Assembly: GCA_015143295.1 (NCBI GenBank)
Contig: CM026551.1
Coordinates: forward strand, 10,374,499 to 10,438,498
Length of the DNA stretch: 64,000 nt
Direction: 5' to 3'
From: Tetracentron sinense
Taxonomy: Eukaryota; Streptophyta; Magnoliopsida; Trochodendrales; Trochodendraceae
The notes under the pieces: generated by a model
The model's database searches: none
What the model saw: the letters and a program-made list of their open reading frames with translations, nothing else
What the model was told of the DNA's origin: nothing
Part shown: piece by piece, positions 47,602 to 56,700 of the stretch
Position numbering within the stretch: position 1 is the stretch's first letter
Layout: every line of letters starts with the position of its first letter
Made by a program: the position numbers and the translations under genes

Positions 47602-47616
47602 TAGATAAGTGATATT

Positions 47617-48070
47617 GAACATGAGATTATGATATAGTAAAGTTTCATTTTTGTTTATGGTGCAAACAGGAGAAGCATATATAGTTCAGGCTGAGTGATA
47701 ATGGGGGCTATCGGGCAACATGACAATTGTTCCCGAATTCGGGGCACCACATAGAGGCGGCCAATTAGACTCTCGAACCGTGCTTGTGAACATGGACTAC
47801 ATGAAGTCTTTGTCTGCCTCAATCAATCAACGATGTATCGCATTTTTTTCACTAGACAGCAAATTGCTTGATCCAACCATCATATAGTCCGATTTATCGC
47901 CGGTGTCTGACGTGTTTGATACCGATGTTTTTCACATAGCAAGTGGGATCTGAGTCCTCGATGCAGATATTTGAATTAATAAAATGTGATAAAAGTACAT
48001 ATGGTTGCCAATTATAAGCTATATATCTTTTTTTAAAAAAGAAAATAATGAGTATATATATATATACTAC
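47617..48070. other. Intergenic, no gene seen
   Basis: No coding exon or element recognised. A (TA)n tract at about 48053-48066 directly precedes the SINE-like repeat. Confidence 0.5.
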
Positions 48071-48215
48071 ACCTGGTCAAGCTTGGTAGCTCAGTTGGAC
48101 AGCCCCTAGTTACAACCTAGTGCTCATGGGTCCGATCAAGGAGTGGAATGCCACCACCTTTATATACAAGTGATTGTAATGGCCCTTTAGAAAGCTAGAA
48201 CATGACCTCCTTCAA
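48071..48215 (+). mobile_element. SINE-like family 2, copy 1
   Basis: CACCTGGTCAAGCTTGGTAG leads into TAGCTCAGTTGGACAGCCCC (A-box-like) and CATGGGTCCGATCAAGGAGT (B-box-like). This tRNA-type arrangement recurs at 49298-49440 and inverted at 50080-50190. No clear target duplication; an AT microsatellite abuts it. Confidence 0.65.
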
Positions 48216-48464
48216 TCTCAACCGTTAACTCTATGTCTCTCTCACACGTCTCCTTCTCAATTCCGAAATCATTTGAGCAATTTTAGGGGATTGTTCCCAC
48301 CATGATTCTATCTTTAATCTTAACTGTTAAATCTATCTTACACACGTCTCCCTCATAATTCAGAAATTATTGGAAGGATTTTGGGAGAGGGATAGAGATA
48401 AGATGTAGAGAGAGATTTTAGAAGATTATGATAAAAAAGATAAATTGAGAGATTATTTTTTTAT

Positions 48465-49195
48465 GGGTGGGGTTATGCGCACCCCACTAATTGATGAATA
48501 CATCCCAAGTAAAAATTAAATATTTAAACTTTTTAATTTAACACTAAAAATAATTAAAAGACAAAAATGCCCAACTTCTTTCTTCATCCCTATTTTGGCA
48601 ACCCCTCTCCTGCAAAAACCTTCAAAACCCCTCTCTCATCAACAACCCTCTTCCTTGCAAACCCTTCTTTAATTGCACCTGGTAATTTTCGAAAGGTGCC
48701 TTGCACTATAGGAATCTTTTAAAGTAGAATACACTTTGTAGAACCCTTCAAGGCGCCTATTGCGCTGCCTAGGTTCGCAGAACTCTTCAAGGCACGGATA
48801 TGGGTTCTGAAATGTAAAGAGATGGAGATACGGAATTTGTCCAAGCGGGCGTAGCTTTGCAGAGCTCCATTGTCGAAAGATTTGATGCTAGTGAATCTGT
48901 TCGTCACCCTAATAAAACACGTAATAAACCCATTGAAAACGAGAGAGAAGGGGACTTACATAAATTTATAAAAAAGCAAAAAAAATCTCAAAAGAGAGGT
49001 GTCATTTTTTATTTTTTTTATGAGAGACGAAGAAGAACCAAGAAGGCAGGTGTTACCGGGGAGACATCATGATGGGTTTTTTTTTTGTCATTTAATTATT
49101 TGCATTGTTAATTTTAACTCTTTTAATAAGTTTGGGGTGTAATCATAAAAGGGTGGGGTGGGGTGGGGTGGGGTGGGGTGCGGGTAACACCACCC
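48465..49195. mobile_element. Mutator-like element, 731 bp, possibly carrying captured sequence
   Basis: Ends GGGTGGGGTTATGCGCACCC and the inverse of GGGTGGTGTTACCCGCACCC are flanked by 9-bp TTTTTTTAT (48456-48464, 49196-49204). The interior is not palindromic. It includes a stretch (48600-48960) with 60-70 codon open frames on both strands and higher GC, which could be captured host DNA (Pack-MULE type). I recognise no parent gene. Confidence 0.7.
49150..49182. repeat. GGGGT pentanucleotide repeat
   Basis: About six tandem units of GGGGT immediately inside the right end of the 48465-49195 element, probably expanded from the G-rich terminal repeat. Confidence 0.9.
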
Positions 49196-49232
49196 TTTTT
49201 TTATTCACATCCGTGTATTGCATGGGGTCTCT

Positions 49233-49236
49233 ACTA

Positions 49237-49291
<55 letters not shown>
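49233..49291. repeat. (TA)n microsatellite
   Basis: About 59 bp preceded by GTGTG and followed directly by SINE-like family 2 copy 2. The same order (TA tract, then SINE) occurs at 48053-48071. Confidence 0.95.
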
Positions 49292-49292
<1 letters not shown>

Positions 49293-49297
49293 TACAC

Positions 49298-49440
49298 CTA
49301 GTCAAGCCTGGTAGCTTAGTTGGACCTGGTAGCTTAGTTGGACAGCCCCTAGTTACAACCTAGTGCTCATGGGTCCGATCAAGGAGTGGAATGCCACGAC
49401 CTTTATATATAAGTGATTGTAATGCCCTTTAGAAAGCTAG
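49298..49440 (+). mobile_element. SINE-like family 2, copy 2
   Basis: Nearly identical to copy 1 from CACCTAGTCAAGCCTGGTAG to GCCCTTTAGAAAGCTAGAAA. The 18-bp A-box segment CTGGTAGCTTAGTTGGAC is duplicated in tandem at its start. Confidence 0.65.
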
Positions 49441-49500
49441 AAAATGTTGTTTCAAAGTTGCACCTACTGCACCTGCCCATTGGTCACAGTGCTTCATAAT

Positions 49501-49763
49501 GGGATTTGGTCTCACCCTCATCAGACCAAATCCGTCTGGCTCCCATCCCACAGGTTAACATGTGTCCCTTTTAACATTTCGTTTTTTGTGGCTAAGATTT
49601 AATAGCTCTTATGAGTTCAATCATCTAACATTGGTTTTAGAAAAACAAAATTAGTCATAGGAGTTGAAATTTCTCAACCAGGGTTAAAAGGGCAGTTAAA
49701 GGTATTATTTGTGAGTGGCTAGTAGGTTTTGGTCTGGTGAGGGTCAGACCAAAATGTAATCCC
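49501..49763. mobile_element. Inverted-repeat element with core module
   Basis: Left GGGATTTGGTCTCACCCTC and right GGTCTGGTGAGGGTCAGACC..AATCCC are complementary over about 30 bp. Inside lie ACAGGTTAACATGTGTCCC and other pieces of the core family. The target duplication is unclear. Confidence 0.6.
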
Positions 49764-49913
49764 GTATCACAAGTTCGGACAAATGTGATCGATTATCGTG
49801 AGTTAGTGTGACGGTTGAAATGCTACATCACCAGACCAAATGTAATCCCGTATCACAAGCTCAGGTGGATGTGATCGACTCCCGTGAGTTAATGTGACGG
49901 TTGAAATGCTACA
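49749..49913. repeat. Tandem duplication, about 82-bp unit
   Basis: Both units run from ATGTAATCCCGTATCACAAG to GTGACGGTTGAAATGCTACA with a few differences. The first overlaps the right end of the preceding element. Confidence 0.85.
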
Positions 49914-50079
49914 CATACTAACTTCTCACTTAAGAACACCTAATAACTTAGATAAATGATGCTTTCAAAAAATGCACCAACTAGTTTTGTTTTGTCCCAG
50001 CATGGACTGAATGTCAATTGAAATGGGAAGGCTGAATAAATATTGATTAGGACTGCATCTGTCTGCACCTTTAATAGTG

Positions 50080-50190
50080 GTGGTATCCCACACCATTATT
50101 AGACACTTGATCTCAAGGTCGTAACTAGGGTCTGTCCAATTAAGCTACCAGGCTTGACCAGGTGTGGTTTTTGACCAGGTGTGGTTTTTG
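50080..50190 (-). mobile_element. SINE-like family 2, copy 3 (diverged)
   Basis: The minus strand reads CACCTGGTCAAGCCTGGTAG, CTTAATTGGACAGACCCTAG and GAGATCAAGTGTCTAATAAT. A 20-bp block ACCAGGTGTGGTTTTTG is repeated at its 5' side. Confidence 0.55.
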
Positions 50191-50587
50191 CTTGCAGTAT
50201 GTATAAAATGGCCCACTCTCAATAGGGTAACTCTTGGATAGTAACAAGGGAATGTTCTTTACTGTTTTTCTACATAAAAGAAGTATATATATCTAAGAAC
50301 AGCCCAATGAAGTTTATTAATGTAAGATTAAAATTGAAGTTGATTTGTTACTTTATTAAAGTGGTTTGGTGGGTATAAAGATCGAAGATTGCGCATTCCA
50401 TTGTGTTAGAAGTACTGTTCAACTACGCAAGCCAGCCAAAAGCTGTATTGCTCACATCAGCTTGTTCAATCTCTGTAGATTGCAGGATCCATGGAACCAA
50501 TTGATTAGATAATTTATATTAGAAAGATAATATATACCTCCATATCTAAGGACTGACTGCATTGTTTTAATTACTTGATATTACTTT

Positions 50588-50812
50588 CAGGGCCGCCCGT
50601 CCATTAGGCCATGGAAGCCTTTGCTTTAGGCCCCATTAAAAAAAATAAATTAAAAAGGCCGATTTAGAATATTAAAAAAAATAAAAGGCTCATTTAAAAT
50701 ATTAAAAAGACCCCATTTATAGTTAAATTTTTTTTATAAAATTAAAAAATTAAAAAAAAAACCTCATTTAGAATTTTTCATTTTAGGCCTCCAAATGGCT
50801 TGGGGGGCACTG
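50588..50812. mobile_element. hAT-type MITE, 225 bp
   Basis: A perfect 8-bp target duplication ATTACTTT (50580-50587, 50813-50820) bounds ends CAGGGCCGCCCG and TGGGGGGCACTG. The left end is of the CAGGGCCGGCCC type known in plant hATs; the right end is eroded. The interior repeats GGCCCCATT..AAAA blocks. Confidence 0.85.
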
Positions 50813-50984
50813 ATTACTTTGATATTTCATTGTTTGGCCCATGATATTTACTAAACAACAGGTTTGATATAACTATCCTTACTAACTGTAATACCCAGTA
50901 TTTCGTAGAAAATCAAAGTAATAAAGAGAACAAACATAGAAAACACAACAAATTTATGTGTTTCAGCATTGAATCCACACAATT

Positions 50985-51073
50985 TTTTCCTCAGATTTGC
51001 GACTGTTTTTCCGTCGCTAAAGATATTAGCAACGGGATTTGGTCTGTTACTAAAAGTTATTTTTCTTGTATTG
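50985..51073 (-). mobile_element. CACTA transposon terminus, truncated
   Basis: Read on the minus strand it begins CAATACAAGAAAAATAAC and continues through AGCGACGG. Plant CACTA ends start CACTACAAGAAAAAT with nearby TAGCGACGG repeats, so this is such an end with CACTA mutated to CAATA. The opposite end is absent nearby. Confidence 0.6.
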
Positions 51074-52672
51074 CATAACCTAGCTAATTCAATTCCAGTT
51101 GAGAATATATAATATATTTCCATTGAGGCTTTGCCTATATTTCAACCAAAACAAAAAAGGCTTTGCCTATAGTACTTCTCGCTTAATTTATTGAATACTA
51201 GGCACTTATCACAATAATTATTATTACTATGCTATGATTTTTATTTTATTTTTACCAAATTTAAATACAAAATAATAATAATTGACAACAAATATCAATA
51301 TATAAGGGAAAAAAAGTACCTCGCCAGAATGTTTATAAAGCAATTCTTAAGAAGAAAACCAGTTTAATTAGCAATTTGGACACCCTAAGTTTTCAAGAAT
51401 ATTGTTCAGCATCCTTCAAAATTTTTATATGTGCAAGTTCTCCCACTTGAGATAATCATGCAATTAATAGCACCGAATCAAGTATATATGTCATGGGGAG
51501 CTTCTAGAATTAATCAGGGAAATCTTAGACAAAATGCAACTGGCTTTATATATTCCTAGTAGTTCATCAATGACATAATAAAGAGGGTTACATTAAAAAA
51601 AATAAAATTACATTGATATCTAACTAGCTAGAAATCCGATATATGAAATGGCAAAATGCAGGAAAAAACCTAACCCAGCATCTCTTAGTTGATAATTTTG
51701 GTATTGTTTCATATAATAATAGTATCAAGAGGTTTCACTAATTTTATGTAAAGATTAGATAAGTAGGCATTTGTTTTGTAGTTTAAAGTGAATTTAAATT
51801 TTCTGCTAGACCTTTAGAAAATAATGAGTGCTAGCCCTACTCTTAGTCAACCTCGACTCTCACCCTTCACCAACCCGTGCCCATTCTGTAATGATTAAAA
51901 CACTTTCACACCAAAAAAAAATGGACAGGTAGTTAGTAGAGGATGAGAGTATGAGTTGATTGAGAGTAGGGCTAGCATTCCTCAAAAATAATTATATAAT
52001 TATAGTAACAGACGCCCAAGAGTAGTATAGATGAAGAGTTATAAGGACAGTAAATTAGCATGTATAAGAGAGACGTTGTCCTGGCAACTTGAGCTACAAA
52101 ATCCACCTCTCTTTCATAGAGAAATCTCAAAAATTAAAATGTTTCCACAAAGAAGGGGAAAAACCATGTATCAAATCAAATGGGCATAACATGGAATCGT
52201 GTACTATATAATAATTGAAGGAAAAAATGAAAGATGTTAGATGTAAAAATAAACTAAGTATTCCATTTATTCCCTAAGATAAATCACTTGTAAATGGAAT
52301 CATCTTCCTAGTTTCTGAGAATATACTTGGTACATGCTTTTTGAAACTTTTTTTATTCGTATGAGGCATCATTTATCTACCCACGGTTAATAGTTATATT
52401 AGTAATAGTCAGTCGACTCATGATGGAGAGATATATTCCTTCCTAGGACTTGATCCAATATTGCCACTTAGCATGAGAGGGGTATACCTTGTCATCTGAG
52501 TTTTTTTTTTCAAGTGATCATTTATCTAGGCAGTTAGTAATGGTAAGTAGACTCCTATTACATGTACCCTCCCAAAAAAGTAGACTCCAATTTACCACAT
52601 GGTTGAGAGATATTCAATTCCTTTCCAAGGACTTGATCCTAGGCCACTTGGATGAAAGGCACACCTTGCAAT
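51074..52672. other. Intergenic, no gene seen
   Basis: AT-rich sequence. Two stretches near 52358-52480 and 52512-52670 resemble each other (TCATTTATCTA, GGACTTGATCC) and form a diverged direct duplication. Confidence 0.5.
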
Positions 52673-53010
52673 TAGGGGTGTATTCGAGTTAGGCTTGGGT
52701 TTGGGCTTGCTCAATTCGATTTGAAATTTTTTCATTTATGTTTGAACTCGGCTCGACTTGATATGTAGTTCAAAAAGCTTGCCACGAATTTGCTCAGCTA
52801 GGCTCGAGTTTGAATTGATTCGAGCTTAGCTTGGTTTGACTTGAGCTCGGATTAAATTATTAAAAAAATATTTTTAAATAAAAAAATAATATTTTATTAT
52901 ATATAATATTATTTTATTATTATTTTTTACATAATATTCAAGCCGAGCCGAGCTCGAGCCAAATCGAGTCTCAATCGGGCCGAGCCGAATCGAATAGGCC
53001 TTGGCTATCG
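52673..53010. mobile_element. Possible truncated hAT-like MITE
   Basis: It starts TAGGGGTGTATTCGAG, a usual hAT MITE beginning, followed by many GCTCGA/TCGAGC words and an AT-rich centre, then GAGCCGAGC words. The expected CACCCCTA right end is absent. Confidence 0.4.
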
Positions 53011-53159
53011 AGGGACTTGACACATGCATGTCAGCTCAAATTGCCAAGATGGGTCCTTGAGGGAGGTTCTAGGCTCGAGTCACAAAATGAGAACTCCTAC
53101 TTGATCATTGGTACGTAGCATTTCTACTCGGTGATGGATTTAGAATTTACACTGGTTGG

Positions 53160-53335
53160 GCCAGAGTAAAATACTCTTTCCTAGCATCTTCAACTTGTCA
53201 CGTGTCCCTTTTAACTCCCTTTAATGGTGGTTAAGATTCACTAACCTTTAAAATTAAAGATTTTAACCTTGATTTTTAAGAAAAATATAATGACTTTTTA
53301 AACCAGAGTTAAAGGGGACTCCGCCCCGGCAGAGT
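53160..53335. repeat. Core-module repeat fragment
   Basis: CACGTGTCCCTTTTAACTCC, GTGGTTAAGATTCACTAACC and AACCAGAGTTAAAGGGGAC belong to the dispersed core family in inverted arrangement. It lies about 310 bp upstream of the NPF TATA box. Confidence 0.65.
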
Positions 53336-53647
53336 AAATCCGGACTCTCGGTACTGCTGTGGCGATGGACCTACTCACCCGAAAACAAACAAACAAACCT
53401 TAACCACTAAAGATTATTGATTAATGATGCATACAAAAGAAAGCCAACGCAATGAGAGACAAAGGGGATATTTGAAAGGGACCCCATTTTAGGATTGATC
53501 CATCTATGCATGTATACAACAAAACCTACCATCCTTTTCCCTCTCCAAGCAAATAGCTAGCATCTTACAATAATTTGGATAAATTGCCCACGTGGGTCTT
53601 CCTTAGTCTTGTTTAATCTCCACCGTCCACTCAACTCTCCCACTCTC

Positions 53648-53655
53648 TATATATA
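53648..53655 (+). promoter_or_regulatory. TATA box of the NPF7.3-like gene
   Basis: CTCTATATATACACTCC lies 128 bp before the ATG at 53776, followed by a pyrimidine-rich stretch (CACCCTCCTCTTCTTTCTCC) typical of a plant transcription start. A start near 53680 would give a 5' UTR of roughly 95 nt. Confidence 0.7.
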
Positions 53656-53775
53656 CACTCCACACCCTCCTCTTCTTTCTCCACCTTCAATCTATGCGTT
53701 TGCCGTTGATCACCTCCTCGATCTCCTATCTTTGCTTTACATTTCAAAATATTGTAACCCTTCTCAAGTGCTTCA

Positions 53776-56700
53776 ATGGCAAGTTTAGAGGTCTCTAAGG
53801 AGGTTAGTGATGAGTCTTTCTTCATTTTTCCTTACATTATAGATTCATTAGGAATATTAATTTTAGTTACCTTTTCATGTTACTGATACAGTAGAGACTG
53901 TTACATTGATTAGTGTAAGTATCATCTGTAAGATTTTGTAGAGCAATGCAATAAGAGTGTGATTATCACTAATTATTATTATTATTATTGTTTAAATTTC
54001 TTCTAATTAATTTTGCAGGGTAACATCAAGGAATTGAGGGATGTAGAAGGTACTAAGATCAAAGAACAAGAAGTGTTCACTCTCGACGGGACTGTCGATC
54101 AACTTGGCCGCCCCGCGATCCGACGAAGAACTGGAAGATGGGTTGCTGGATCTCTGATACTCGGTATTCTTCTTCTTTTAACTAAAAAAAAAAAAAAAAG
54201 TTTGGGTGCTTGATGCGCATATATTTTGTGTTTATTGCTTAACCTTAACGCAGAGTATAGCATGGAGAGAGAAACTGGTTTTTTCCTTTTTCATGGGCTT
54301 TTAGTTGACATTCTGTGAGTGTAATTCCACACACATGAAAACGACAGAATTAAGATCAGAGGGATTGTTTGGTAGAAGATGGGAAAGGTGAGTAATGGAT
54401 ACATTTGTGAATACAAAACCTTAACAGGTATTGGAGTTTTACTTCATGCTAGGCTTTAGCCAGCTAGACGACATGAACGTTGTCACCCTCTAGAGAGAGA
54501 GAGAGATTTAATATTGTTTTCTTTTTTAAATTTTATTTTGATTTTCCTTTTTTAATTGGATTTTCTCATTTTTCTAGTGAAAAGCTGATGTGTTTTTTTC
54601 TCACACTATTTGTTTTTTGTGTAGTAATAGGATATTATATTTTTGCTCTACTCCCGTTTTTTAGGGGTAGAAAGACGATAATTTTGTGCCATTACACTAA
54701 GCAGCTAAGTCTGGGCCATGCATTGCAATTGAGTCGATCATAGCTATTTTAATAACAAAACGAGGTACATCTGCCCACCAAGTCTTGATCATGATCATGA
54801 TCAAGATCAAGATCAAGATCAAGATCAAGATCAAGAGTCATGACCCATTACATGGGCTAGGGTTGAGTTTTTGACCTATGGGTCCGGTTCAGGTTCGCTC
54901 CCTGGACCCTCGGGTCATAATACCTAGCTAACTCATATATATATATATATATATATAACCATGCATTCACACAGGCACCAAACCTAGTAATTTTAGTTCT
55001 AAAAGTTATTCATATATAGAATATAACTAATTTTTTCAATTATTAATTATTTAGTGATTTAAAAATGTTAGGGATCGAGTAGGGTTGAGGGGTTCCTTAT
55101 TGGGTACGTTTGGGATTTTCTTTTTAGCCGCTTTATAAATGGGTCGGATTCAGGTGAGGCTCTTGGTCAACCTGACCCAGACCCAACTTGTTGGTGCTTA
55201 CATAAAACAGACACCATTCTTTTGGTTCCTTTCCTTTTCCTCGGTATAAATGCCCCGTTTGTTTGCACGTAAATTGTTTTACGACGTTGTGAATTTTTCA
55301 CCAAGTTTTTTTGTTTTGTTGCATTCCTGAAAATAAAGCGGAATTTTTTTAAATAAAGAAAATAAAAAGGAAACAAAAAAAGAAAAAAAAAATGAATAAA
55401 GGTATTTTTGTAACTTTTAAAATATTTTTAAAGAGATTGGTATTTTACGGGAAAATGACTTACAAGTTTTTGGAATATAAGTCATTTTTCAGAAAAGTGG
55501 TTCATTTTCCGTAAACTTATGAAAGGTTTTACAAATAAACACACATAAACATTTTGCACGGATTTAGTTTGTTTTCTCCTAATTTTAGGTTGAAACAAAC
55601 TGAGCAAAAATGTTGATATCTGAGATGGTAAAGAAGTAATATGCTTTTTAAGTGACATTACAGTACACAAGGTGCAGATACATGGGGGTGAGACACATTA
55701 CTACTGGGTACCACTTGAAAGTTCTTAGGGACTAATACACTGATCAGTGATCCTGATCAAGAATATTATTCCAGTGGCTGCTCTTTTACTGTTCAAACTT
55801 CATACACAACCTTAAGATCATCCAATTAAACAAATTCTGGCATAAGAACTCCCTTAGACGGGACACATGGAATGATATGTCTCACCTATATGCACCAATT
55901 TATTATTATTATTTTTAACACCGTAATTTTGTCGCCGTTAGACCTTCCTTGTACCAAATATGGTTCTAAGTTCACTTGTCTTTTATTCTATTTTGGTTAA
56001 TGAATCAATCAGTGAATCAAGGGCTGGCTACTTTGGCGTTCTTCGGAGTTGGGGTGAACTTGGTGTTGTTCCTGACAAGGGTTTTAAAACAGGATAATGC
56101 TGATGCTGCAAACAATGTCAGCAAATGGACTGGAACTGTTTATATATTTTCTCTCGTCGGCGCATTCCTAAGTGATTCCTACTGGGGAAGATACAAGACC
56201 TGTGCCATCTTTCAGGTCATCTTTGTCATAGTAAGTCACCAAGATTTCACCACCCTTTTCTTTTACTGATGCATTACAAGTAGGTGTGTCATGGGCCAAG
56301 TTTGGGTCTGAATTTTTGTGATTCTTGAATAGGCCCGGCCTGGGGCCTGCACGTTTAAAGAGAGTTTTGGGGCCTGAATTCGGCCCCTTAACACCAGAGC
56401 ATCTTTTGATAGAAAGCCTTCTTGGGAGTTGTAAATGTGTAATCCTTCCTTCAAAGTAATTAATGATGCTAACATGGGTTGATACTAGCTGAGTTCGGAT
56501 GGGTAACAGCGCTTGCTGTTGGCCCCTTGTGTCTGAAAAAATGAAGGGCCCACTCACTGTTGATGTGGGGGCTACTCTTTATTGAAGGCGGGACCCATTT
56601 TTCAGACACAAGGGGGGATGAAAACATCAGCTCCCTTATAACTCAATCTTAAGCTCTACTATGAGGATGGACAATCTATTTTTAAAAAAAATTTAGACCT

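Noticed and set aside
48071-48215. tRNA gene
   Set aside because: TAGCTCAGTTGG is tRNA-like, but the T-arm is degenerate (GGGTCCGATCA) and the unit repeats as a dispersed element.
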